DNA of 64,000 nt. It comes from Ectocarpus siliculosus (Eukaryota; Sar; Phaeophyceae; Ectocarpales; Ectocarpaceae). This document shows positions 12,713-23,227 of the stretch, in pieces. The notes under the pieces were generated by a model. It worked only from the letters and a program-made list of their open reading frames with translations, was not told where the DNA came from and did not search any database. Positions within the stretch are counted from its first letter, which is position 1; every line of letters begins with the position of its first letter. Position numbers and translations under genes: made by a program. The stretch covers positions 7,861,699 through 7,925,698 of the forward strand of contig FN649741.1 of the NCBI GenBank assembly GCA_000310025.1, in the 5' to 3' direction.

Positions 12713-15700
12713 GGGGCTAAAAACAACGAGCTAATGCCAAACAAACCCCACTGCCATTATACATGTTTCAGGTCTTTTAACCGCAGTTCCACGACAAACG
12801 GTTTAAGCGATGACAGTCTTCAACGCTAAACCGTAACGGCGCACCACCAAAAGGAACAAACCAAGCGGAAAGCGGGGTGAAAAAACATGGCAATCGTCGC
12901 AAACGACGAACAGACTCTACCATTTAGAGCCGATCGTGTGTTTTGAGAAGACAAAAAATCCGTATCGGGTACCACACAACAGCAGGACAGAACTACAGCA
13001 ACAACGCTTCGGATTGGTTCCAAGTCCTTACGCAAAAGGTGCGCTCTTGGCCCCGCGACCATCAAAACAGTCGCCAACAAACGGCGAATCGGGAGAAAAA
13101 AAACTCAAATCCAGGAAAAAACTCGTTCAAGGTCAAGGTCAAACGCCGAAACTTCAAGAACATCAAGCTGGCCCAGGTCAAACGCCGAAACTTCAAGAAC
13201 ATCAAGCTGGCCCTCTTACCAATTCGAAGGACCTCAAGATGCCGGCAGCGGTGACAGATCACCTCCAAGGTGTGCGTTGTCACGTTAAGCCCTGAAATGT
13301 CCAGCTCGGCAAACCTGATGTAGGCAAGCGTGCCCGGGGGGTAGAGGTGAAAGGCAACACACCAAAAAGGCCCAGGCAGGAGGGTTTGCGTGGTCATGAC
13401 GCAGCCAAGACAGATGATAGGCGAATGGCAAGTACCGTAAGAGTGGGGGCCATCGCAGACACCCTACCTAGAACGACTTTCAATGCTCCATTTCTCCACA
13501 ACCAATAGGCTGCCAACGGCGGTTTTGGAAACATGTATTGCGGTCGGCAGCTTTCGTTACACGTATCGGTCGGTTGGTTATTGCGCCGCACGCTCGCCCT
13601 CTTGGCTGCGGAGAAATCGATTTATCGTTCAGAGTCGGTCCATACGTACACGTGGAAGACACCCCAGCCTCTCACTGATGCGAGTTAGCCGAGGCGTGTG
13701 CGAGTCGGTCGGTGTACCCCACACACCACCCATACAACGAGACGACAGGAACAAAGGGAGGCAATGGCAATGCGGTACATGATAAAAAAATTGTCACCGC
13801 TCGGAACGTGGAACAAGATGGCAAAAAACACCCGCCGTATCAAAGACACCCTATCACCATCCTCCCGTCAAAATACACCATCGAAATATCTGCGCCGTGC
13901 CATACGCAAGGAACGGATATCTATCGTAGACAACAATCACTGGAAAGCAAGACATACGGCAACAGCAACACGGGGGGGAGGGGCAGCAGATGGTATGGTA
14001 CATATCCCACCAATTCCAGCTGGCCCAAAGACTTACCGAGGCGCATTGGGGTGCAACCCGCAGAGAGCGTCCACCCCAGGGGCCGTGATGTTGAAGCACC
14101 CGCCGATGTCCAGAGCCGCTATATTCTTCCCATGTCTCACCAAGTGCTCCAGGGAGAGGTCCGTCAATTTTCGGCAGTTTCTAAGGGACAGGCGCTCTAC
14201 CAGCGAGCACCGGCTGAGCAGGGATTCTATGGCACTATCTCGGATGTAGAAGCACGCTGTGAGGTCCACGCTCTTTGATGGCATTGGGAGCGAGGGAGAA
14301 AAGACCGAGGGAGCAGGGGGGGGGCGGGTTACAAAATGGGCAATTGACGAAAAGGTTCGCCTAAGGTGCCTGCGGTACATGGCAATTGGTATGGCATTAG
14401 TTACGGCGAAAATGGCGTCTGCTAGACCAGCATCACGACACAGAGAACAGGGGCAACGCACGCACTTCTCCGAGCTATACTTCACGTGCTTGTCCAGACG
14501 CAAACCGCACAACTTGTAGCAGCCCCAAGGCCCACCATCACCACCGCTGAGGGGAAGCTCACCCGTAGCATCGGACATCGCATGCTAAGCGTGTCACGGA
14601 TGAAGGAATCCCCAATCTTGGAGTTGACCAAGGATACCGAGGTGAAGCTCTTGTCCAGGAACGCTGGCGGTGCGGGAAAGCTCCCTGCCTGCAGAACAAG
14701 GAGAATTATTGCACCGCACAGGACCAAAGGAGAGTGTGTAACATGCGTCAGCGGTTGTTGTGGTAGGCTAAAGGGGAGGTTCAATGAGTCTGACAGGCAT
14801 TCTATGCATCACCGTGCTACGCCAGGCAAGCATTGGCTATAAGCAGAAGAGGCATTACTGTAAAGTCCAGTCGTCTTAGTCTGGTGTTCCCGTTCAAACA
14901 CCGTCGCTCGCTAAATAGCTATCGCTAACCCTCCCAACGCTTTGCCTTCCTAGCTGAACTGCTGTGAATGGGCCCTAGTTCGGGGTAATATAGTCACTGT
15001 CAAGGGCCCCCTCTGCGGTGCATGCCTTCATTTTTACGTTTCACCCGTGTTGCAGGTCCCACAAAAAAAGCAAAAAAAATATGACAAAGGGGCTCCGCGA
15101 AAATCGATGACATCCCACGTGAGCCCCCATGATGGGTTGCCCCGTAACACTATCGGGTGCACACCTTTATCACCGCTGGTGCTCCTCACACGGATGGCTA
15201 CGTGCCATGAAACATGCAGGATACCTCAAGCATGTTGTGTTCTCCACGCGCAGACAGTTGGTTTGCCCTGGCTTCCCTCTGAACCTGGCAAATGCCGTCC
15301 TATCAAAAGTGCAAGAGCTGCTGCTTCAAGCCCGTTTCGCATCAGTCACCACCAAACGTCACGCTGCTATCCGCATGCGAAGGAGTTCACAAATTCGCTC
15401 GAGACTTCGCCAGAGTCGATCACATAGGCATAGGTAGCATTGGGGTTTGGCGCAATTTTGGCTAATCGCCACTACGAGGGTGGTACCAGTGAAGCACTCT
15501 ATCGCCTATACATCGACCAAACACGCCCCACACAGATACCTCCATTTTTTTTTGAAAATTTCCGGCAGATTCCCCCAAAAGTTGACCTTCAACGCTCTAC
15601 ACTCGCTCATAAGACGATCCCGTCCAGTTTGGACACGCCTAAGGTTTCTTTAGAAGGTTGGCAACATTTTGGATCGCCACAACAGCCGAAGTTGATGGCA

Positions 15701-17301
15701 AATAACGAATAACGGCCTGTCGCATAGGAATCTGGCCGCTGTGGGGGCTCCGCGTGATCGATGCCTTTCGTAATAATAAAAAAATCGATTGTTATGGGGA
15801 CTTGCAACACGGGGTATTCTGTAAGTTTATATGCACAGCATACTGCTGTACACGGGTTATTCTGTAAGTCTACATGTAGCATACTGCTGTACATACACCC
15901 GTACCCGCCATAAAGGTATGTTATGCAGGCATTTCGTCGGCGATGAATTGAGAGTTGGTAGGGGGAAGGGGCCACCGCAAGCCTTGCACCAGCAGGCCAC
16001 AAGAGCAAAGCAGTCTGGTGTCACGCATGCGCCAACGTGTTTCGACAGGGAGCTCGCAACTGCAACGTTGCCGCCCTGAGGTGTGGCCTTGGTTATGGTT
16101 TGGGGCCCACGGCATTTAGATACTTTGAGGAGGCCGTAGCAGCGGCAGAGGACAACGACCCAGCGTTGTAATGCAGGACAAGAGTATTGTAGAATCTCAT
16201 CTCACCATTCCTCTGCCTTCTTCGACCAGCTTGGTGATGATCTTCTGCCTCAGACGTACCGTGTCCATGGCTCCTTTCCCGTTGCCTCCTGCCGCCCCAA
16301 TTTCCGTGGACCTTCTAACGAGCTCCGTTGCATTCTTTGAGAACAGAGCCCTTTCCACCTGCCAAAAAATGGATGGTAGTGCGAGTTGATTGCATGCGAA
16401 GGTAGCCCGACATGAAGGGGAGGGTGAACGGTGGCAGCGCCTGCGATGGATGGTGGCTTGGACGCCAACACCATGCACGTCAAGTTCTTTACAGCAGTAC
16501 TTAACACCAGAGGTGGAAAATTACACACAGCCAGCGCCAGCAGCCTAGTAGCGAACGGCGCTAATACTGCTGTATGTACTACACGCGACAAACTGGCGGA
16601 GAACTGCCCGCTTCAGCGTGAAATGCTACAGCAGTCGACAGATACACCGGCAAAGCTCGCCTGTTACGTAACCGTTGACACGTGGTATCATACTAGCATA
16701 CACATCTGTCTACAAGTAAATAATCAAATAACACGAAAGCCTGGACTCAGTCACTCAGTCTCTCCGCCGCCGTCTCCACTATTCCGAGACCAAAGAGAAA
16801 ACGCAACAACGGGGCGGTGTCTCACGTCTCACATACTTCTACATTTTGGAAGCCAAGTTAGACGTGGAGTTACGAGAACTGAGGAACTCTCGCATGCGGG
16901 TTTGCTAGACGACGAGCAGTGCTCGGTCCTGCTCATGCCTACGTGCTGGGGTGGGAGGAGGAGAAGATGCAGACGGAGAGAATCTCGAGGGGGCACTGCA
17001 GAATGAAATTCAGAATCCTTGACTGCGTTGTCAGCGCGTATCAAAATGGCCGGCAGCGTTTCGCTGTGCTTGCAACACTATGGATGATGCTGTGCTACGG
17101 CTGAGATATCTAACACATACATATGCTTGCATCGGCAGCGATTGCTTGTCCCTTCCCCCCGGTACTCTTGTGTGCGTGTGTGTGTGTGGAGAACAACAAC
17201 AGAGAGCGGTTGAACTATTCGTCTCTCACCCGTTGAGGATTGAGCGATACCTCGGGGCTCTGCGCTATCTTCACAAAGCAGCTGTCCTCCAACGAGCGCA
17301 T
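9963..17301 (-). CDS. Leucine-rich-repeat protein (AMN1/F-box-LRR type), multi-exon
   Basis: Exons on the minus strand, 5' to 3': 17251-17301 (tentative start exon, ATG at 17301), 16260-16358, 14563-14688, 14037-14272, 13220-13314, 12378-12520, 10978-11079, 9963-10067 (TGA stop at 9963). From 14688 to the stop every donor/acceptor pair keeps the frame (phases 0, 2, 1, 0, 0). The joined product, about 320 aa in this model, is a series of cysteine-containing leucine-rich repeats with the pattern C-x2-L-x2-L-x-L-x2-C-x2-I/L-T/S-D: for example CPMLRSVDLTACFYIRDSAI across the 14563/14272 junction, CSLVERLSLRNCRKLTDLSL, LDIGGCFNITAPGVDAL, FAELDISGLNVTTHTLE and DLNLCGCSKVSVDGV. Such repeats form a curved solenoid for protein binding, often as substrate receptors of SCF ubiquitin ligases. 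No F-box was found, and exons between 14.7 and 17.3 kb may be missing from this model. The C-terminus ends in a short helix after the last repeat. Confidence 0.68.
12666..12709. repeat. GA dinucleotide microsatellite
   Basis: About 22 GA units upstream of the 12378-12520 exon, within an intron of the LRR gene. Confidence 0.9.
13138..13212. repeat. Intronic tandem pair of about 37 bp
   Basis: Two near-perfect copies containing GTCAAACGCCGAAACTTCAA lie directly next to the donor site of the LRR exon 13220-13314. They are in the intron on the minus strand. Confidence 0.85.
15811..15894. repeat. Imperfect tandem pair of about 42 bp
   Basis: Two diverged copies with the shared cores TATTCTGTAAGT and AGCATACTGCTGTACA. 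They lie in a stretch between LRR-gene exons with no recognised coding sequence. Confidence 0.75.
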
Positions 17302-19078
17302 CTCCCCACTGCTCCCAATGCTGTTCGGCGATTAGTCCAGCGGCTGCTGCCGCTGCTGCTGCTCATGTGCTGTGTGGTGCTGGAGCTGCTGAGCAGCAGC
17401 CGGGGGCCACGTAGAAGAGATTTATGGAGAGAGGTCGTGTGTGGTGGTCTGCACATCTGCACCAGTCCAGCAAATCATCCCCTCCGTAAGCCCGCCTTTT
17501 GGCCTTGGAAAGATCCAGCCGGAAAGATGAAAGATCCAGAAAAAGAGCAGCGAACACACGACTTCGAACCCTCGAAAGATTCGGCAGCAGCCTCTTTACA
17601 TGGCTTCTTGTGTCGTGCGCCATTAGTGCGTCAGTCAACAACGCCGGGACGCAAAAAAAACACCGGCAGCAGTGGTGGCCGGCAGCACACAATCAACAGG
17701 AGTACAGGAGTCGTACCGCCCCCGCCAACGATTGGACGGTCGAGGTCGGTCTGCTTGCTGCCTTTGCTGGGACCGCCGTGCTGCTGCAATCGATTGCTCT
17801 CAGGCAAGAAGGTTTTCTGTTGGGCTACATTCTAACCCCATCGTCTACAAACTACGTGAGGTGACAGAAGGGAGGAACCCCCAACCCCAGCAACCATAGA
17901 TAATTAGTTCGCCCGCGCCCTCAAAGACACAACGTGATACACAGCAAGGAGGAGATGGATGCTCGTGATCTGCTGCAGCTTTTACGGTTGCACCTCTTCT
18001 CGTGTGCGATCGTGTGATCTCTCTTTCTCTCTCTCGCTCGATTTCTCCACGATCTATGCCTGCCTGTCCTTTCAACCATGTGCGCGAGAGGCGAGGAACT
18101 AAATTAGGCGTGTATGTGGCAGTGTGTGGTAGATAGATAGCTTCTCAGTCAGCATGGATGGGTAGTCTTTCTGTGGTTGTATTTATGTTTCCTAAATGTC
18201 AGCATCGATGGAGACCCTGACACAATTTCACTAATTGAAAACTAACTGATGGCGGTGTTCTTCTGTGATGATCGACGATAGATAATAGTTGGTAGAGACG
18301 TATGTATGTAGAGTAACTACAGTTTTTGGTACCCTAACGCGGAGTAGACAGACAGACGGCGAGGCTGGCTGTGGTGGGTGGCACCACATGGGTGAGAGGA
18401 GCGCGCGAGAGAGAGCAGCCCACTGCAATCTACCGAATCTACCAGACAGAGCGGTCTTTCTAAACGAGATAAATAGAATATCGATGGTCGTCTCGGACAG
18501 AACGGTCCAATCGGAAACAAGGTATACAAATACCCCGCGGCTCTGACTTTGCCGACATCAATAAAGAGTGATAGTTGACAGAGATTACTATGTGTACAGG
18601 ACAGGCTAAGGCTAGACTACGAGTCTAAATGGCAACTGTTGTTTCAGGGGATCACCCCCCCTCCCCCCCAGACCATTAGGTCGCCCTTATCCCTCAATGG
18701 TGTGTAGACGTGTAGTAGACTACACTATTCTTTTCTGCGGCGTGAAGACAGAAGAAGACATCCCTTCGAACGGGGTATTCTCGAACGGGGAGTTCCTTAA
18801 ATGTTAGTACTTCTTGCTTGAAGGCCATCTATCGAGAGCTACGTAGACTATATACTGTACCAGACCATTTTCTGCAAGCTGAGGTGGTGTTGTGGTAGTG
18901 GGCGTCGGGCAATAATTTATTAAGTCCCTTTTGTTCTTTGTTCAAATATTTAAGCACGTCGAAGCTCTTCGTCATCGGCGCACCTTGATGGTACTTCCGA
19001 ACAAACAATAATGCGGATGGATGTCACCGAAGCGCACATGGGCACACAATGTTAATCCTGGACTCTGGGTCTCTTCCA
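17302..19078. other. Intergenic stretch, no gene recognised
   Basis: Contains GC-mixed DNA with several short frames on both strands but no family resemblance or clear exon. Small simple repeats only (GT run near 17175-17187, TAGA near 18129-18140). The LRR gene promoter presumably lies at the left end. Confidence 0.5.
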
Positions 19079-21387
19079 TTACAGAACGCGCCACCACTTA
19101 AGAACTTAGGAGTTAAGAACTTGAGCCTGAAACAATCCAAAATAGAAGAACTTGGCCATAAGAACAGGTGCTCAGTTAGAACGCGCCCTCCTCATGGTAT
19201 TATACCAAAAATGCGCATGCAGATAAGAACGGAGCCCCAAAACGCGGCGGCTGCAAGAAGATAAGAAATCAGGAAGGATGGGTGACCCAAACAGCAGTTT
19301 GTTTCAGATTCGTGATGAAATGATTGTACCCGCGGAGGAGGGGGAGGGCGTACTCTCTGTCACGTTTCGCATGCCTTAGAGATAAGACCATTGAGCACAC
19401 GTCCTCGACAGGACGCATAATTGCGCCCACGGGACGGGACCGATCACCGATGGCCAATCGTTCCTTCCTGCATATACTTCGAACTATTTTTTCCAAAGGT
19501 GGCTCAAAAATGTCGTCCCTAGTTTATCTATCCTATCGATGCCACTTCCCGCCTTTTGAACCCACTTTCTATGCCCCAAGTACAGGTACGTACCGTCTTC
19601 TCCTGGCTATTCCATGCCTCAAACATTCTTCTATCCCTGTAACTTTCCTTCTACGTGTCCAACTCAGTCATGTACATTTATCTACCCTTGTCGCCCAGCA
19701 CGGACGGACGTTTCGCAACGACATGAACCCGGTCTTCGCACTCGGAGCAGCATTTACAGTTGAACTTGTCGTCTTTATTGTCTTCCTTCCCGAATCCTCG
19801 TCAACGTTCTCAAAGGCCGTTGTCCTAAGTCCTAACTTTGACCTTCGGCTTTGTCCCTTCATCCATTGGTCCATGTAAGTACTTATTTCAACATCCGTAC
19901 ACATCTAGACCCTCCTTATCGTTGGATCATTTTGTTTGATTGTGTTCTCTCTCGGCAAACGTAGCAGGTTTCTTGTTCTCAAACCCCTATAGACCTACCG
20001 TTTGTTTCCAATGGATGAACCCGATACCTACCGTTCGTTTTCAATGTTTCAACCTCATCGATTTAAAACTCTTCCATACGTCATCTGCAACCTTAATCCA
20101 CTCCCTGGGTTGCCCCTGTTCTTGTTTGTCCACTTCGCCTCCCACGCTTCTCTCGGCAACCTCTCCTCTCCCATATCGTACACCATACGGTACTAAATAC
20201 TTGCCATTTAGCTTCCTTACGCCTCTTCCCGATCGTAGGAGTTGGATCCGAAGGGGGGGCTTGCTCTCTCTCTCATGTTTTGGATGCCTTAGCGGTTAGA
20301 CCATTGACCACGCGTCCTCGACAGGACGCAGCATTGTTCCCACAGGACCGATCACCGATGGCCAATCGTTCGATCCTACATTGATTGCCTAAAAGGTGCC
20401 TCAAAAATGTTTCCCTAGCCTATATATCCTATCGATATCAGTTCCCGCTCGTTCAACCCATTTCCTATGCCCCAGTACAGCTACCGTCTTCTCCTGGCTA
20501 TTCCATGCCTCAAACATGTCTCTGTACCTTTTCCTTGTAGTTTTCCCAGCTCACTCATGTGCGTGTCCCTCTCCTTGTACGACGGACATTCCGCACCTAC
20601 GTGAACAGCTCACATGTGCGTTTCCCTCTCCTTCTTGTACAACGGACATTCCGCACCTTCATGAACATGGTCTTCGCACTCGGAGCCGCAATCACATGTG
20701 GATTTGTCGTCTTCATCGTCTACGTTCCCAAATCTTCGTCTACGTTCTCGACGACCAATGTCCCCATTCCTACGTTTGACTTTCAGCTTTGTCCCCACAT
20801 CCATTGGTCCATGAAGAAGGTATTCCTTAAATATTTTCCTTCTTTCAACATTCCGTACACATGCAGACCCTCCTTATCCTTGGTGTCTTTGGTTACGTTA
20901 TGTTCTGCTCTCTCGTCAAGCAACAGATACATATCTCCTTGAACCCCTCTAGACCTTGCGTTTCCAGTGTATCACCTTCGTCAAGTTGGAACCGCTTCCA
21001 TGCGTCATCTACAACAACAGTAACCCACTCCGTTGGTTCGTACACCCATTCTTTCTTGTTTGCCCACTTCGCCTCCTTGGCTGTTCTAGGCAGCCTCTCC
21101 TTTCCCATACCGTACATGCGGTACTGCCATCTAGGGGGACGATTTTACGACTACATTGTACACTTGCAGCAGTAGTGTCTCGTGATGAAATCCACCCATA
21201 AACCTGCGTCCTCTGGATAGGGCAATCTTTTTAGAAATAAGAAAATAACCCCGTTCATCATAGGTGGATGCCTGCTCCAAATAAGAACTTGGAAAATAAG
21301 AACATGTGCTCGGTTGGAAGCAACAATAAGCGTCCAGCCTCAAGCTAAATAAGCGGTTCTTAAGTGGTGAAGCGTTCTGTATTCTAT
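19079..21387. mobile_element. Nested repeat region with inverted ends and decayed LINE-like copies
   Basis: The outer ends are inverted copies of each other over about 25 bp: ACAGAACGCGCCACCACTTA at the left matches the reverse complement of the right end (to 21387) with two mismatches, and both flanks carry repeated AAGAAC motifs. Inside, a unit of about 925 bp occurs twice in direct order (roughly 19360-19900 and 20270-20810): shared blocks include GATCACCGATGGCCAATCGTTC and TCTTCTCCTGGCTATTCCAT. On the minus strand these copies hold broken reading frames with RMFEAWNSQEKTV in both. No intact open frame remains, so the element is dead. Whether the outer inverted ends belong to the same element as the LINE-like core is not clear. 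Confidence 0.6.
20610..20804 (-). pseudogene. LINE reverse-transcriptase C-terminal remnant
   Basis: A 64-codon open stretch on the minus strand contains a Cys/His motif, CDCGSECEDHVHEGAECPLY, followed by KKERE. Non-LTR retrotransposon polyproteins typically end with a C-x-C-G...E..H....CP.Y.x.R motif downstream of the reverse transcriptase, which this matches. The continuing frame toward 20500 (FEAWNSQEKTV) is broken by stops. A second, more decayed copy lies at about 19500-19900. The family call rests on the short motif only. Confidence 0.5.
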
Positions 21388-21563
21388 TCCCCAACGACGA
21401 TCCGGTCTGAAAACTGGCAGGTCTTCGTTTCCCCCCGCCGTGCGTCTCACAGAGGAGAGAGGACAAGCAAAGAGGAGCGGGAGAAAACCGCAATTGGACT
21501 ACACACCGAAGCACCGAACAGACCGACCGGCAAAATATTTGTTTCGCAAGATTTTTTTGCAAG

Positions 21564-21965
21564 ATGAAGATGCGAAGCCGGCTGTTTCCTCCTGCCGCCG
21601 GCACTTGGAAGCGCCGCCCGTCTAGACCGTTGTCGTCTCCGCCAACATGGCTCTGGTTGATGCTGACGTGTTTTTTTGGCACCGGGGGTTGGCCATCACC
21701 TCTCCTACAAGACGCACGGATGCAAATCGTCTCGGCAATGGCTGCGCCATACAACAACGAGGACGAGTCCCACGGACCCCGACCGGCAGTGCGGCGACTG
21801 GCTTCCACAGGCATCATGGAGTCTTCGATTAGGCAAGAGAGGCCGTTCAGTGGGGCGTGGATGAAGGGCTTCGTGTCCGACGAGCCCGGGTGCGGCGACC
21901 GCTGGCGAACGGTGGGCTACCGCTGGCAGCAGGAGGCCGGGGTGGTCACCAACTTGAACAGTTGA
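21564..21965 (+). CDS. Possible first exon of the GT23 gene, or separate small membrane protein, 133 aa
   Basis: An ATG at 21564 opens 133 codons. Basic residues (KRRPSRPL) are followed by a hydrophobic stretch WLWLMLTCFFGTGGW at about residues 29-43 and then a polar, Pro/Arg/Ser region. That is the layout of a type II signal anchor and stem, as found at the N-terminus of Golgi glycosyltransferases. It lies on the same strand upstream of the GT23 exons, so it may be their first exon, ending at a donor near 21940 rather than at the TGA (21963-21965). No junction could be confirmed. As an independent gene it has no recognised relatives. Confidence 0.4.
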   Translation: MKMRSRLFPPAAGTWKRRPSRPLSSPPTWLWLMLTCFFGTGGWPSPLLQDARMQIVSAMAAPYNNEDESHGPRPAVRRLASTGIMESSIRQERPFSGAWMKGFVSDEPGCGDRWRTVGYRWQQEAGVVTNLNS

Positions 21966-23227
21966 GCAACGGCTACGGTTTCTTTGTAATGGAGCAACTT
22001 ACATAAGCGTGTGTGGGCATTTGTATTCATAGGAGCGTTGTACAGAGCTACATGGACGTTTGGAATGTTTCGAATGAAATTTCCGTTGGATTTGGACACG
22101 TAGTTGGCATCGTTGTTGGGGATTTGAAGGGCATGTGGCTCGAAGGAAGATCAGAACCTCCGCCCCGCTTTCGCCCTCTCCGAGTGAGCGCTGAGCGAAA
22201 CCTGCTGTAATACGAAGAATGAAACAAGAGATCAAACAACAACTCGGTGAGTACCTCGAAGCTAGAAGCAGCGGACATTCTCTCTCCAACGCTATTGTTA
22301 TGTTCCTCACTGCTGTCTGCTAGAACCGGGGCTTATATCGAAATTCTGGTTGTTGCCCCAACGGTGCCGGCACAACCATCAGCTTTGGAATTCTCTGAAA
22401 AAGGTGTTCCCGAAAGCGTCCGTCCGTCCCTCCACTCCTCCCGATCAACTCAAGGGTAGATAGAGGCTGCGACGGGGCAAACTGTCCAATAATATGTCAT
22501 CAAGGTGGTTGTTGAGCGGGGGCTTTGATTCTACAAGTGCCGTTTAAGAGGCGGAGAGATAGTACCGCTCGCGGAGGTGGCCCCGAGGCGCGCAAAATAA
22601 AACAAGAATGAAATGGTTTTATCATTCGATTTCGGCACAGTGGTCGGTGGGAACGGTGCAAGCTCACAGGGGTGATTACCGAGGATCTCACCTATCGCAC
22701 AAGTCCAAGATTGAGCTTTGTATTGGAGCTGCCGTGTATCGAGGTACATCCCTTTGACACGGGGTGCCACTTGTTTTCATTTAATCGGCGTGCATATGAA
22801 AGTTGTTAATGCTGAACGAAGCACACACACCCCTACACAAGTGTCGTGGTAGTTGGACCCTTGGACTAGTAATTAGGTAGACATTCCGATTTTGCGCCTT
22901 GTTGACTCAAGTTCCACGTTCAAAAGACCGAGAATCAAGAGCAAACGTGTCTTTGAGGTCGGTAGAGGCGGCCTAACCCTGTGCTCGGCGGCAAGATGCC
23001 TCTTTTTCAAGCGAACCACCGACAATTACTGGACGCTCCCCGTGCTCCCTGCACCTGGCCGCTGGAAGGAAGAAACTACCGTACACTGAAGACAGGAAAG
23101 CACGGTGACGAACATGAAAACAACAAAGACACCGAAGGTGGTGTTGATCTAGGAACTCGACCCATTACTTACCACGTCATTACTCCTCCCGTGGCCGTTA
23201 CATTTCGCGTTTGTGTGTGTGTCTGTC

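Noticed and set aside
14310-14520. Extra Cys-rich exon (LCGLRLDKHVKYSSEKCVRC) in the LRR gene
   Set aside because: The flanking exons 14563-14688 and 14037-14272 already join in phase and complete a leucine-rich repeat across the junction, so this segment is more likely intron.
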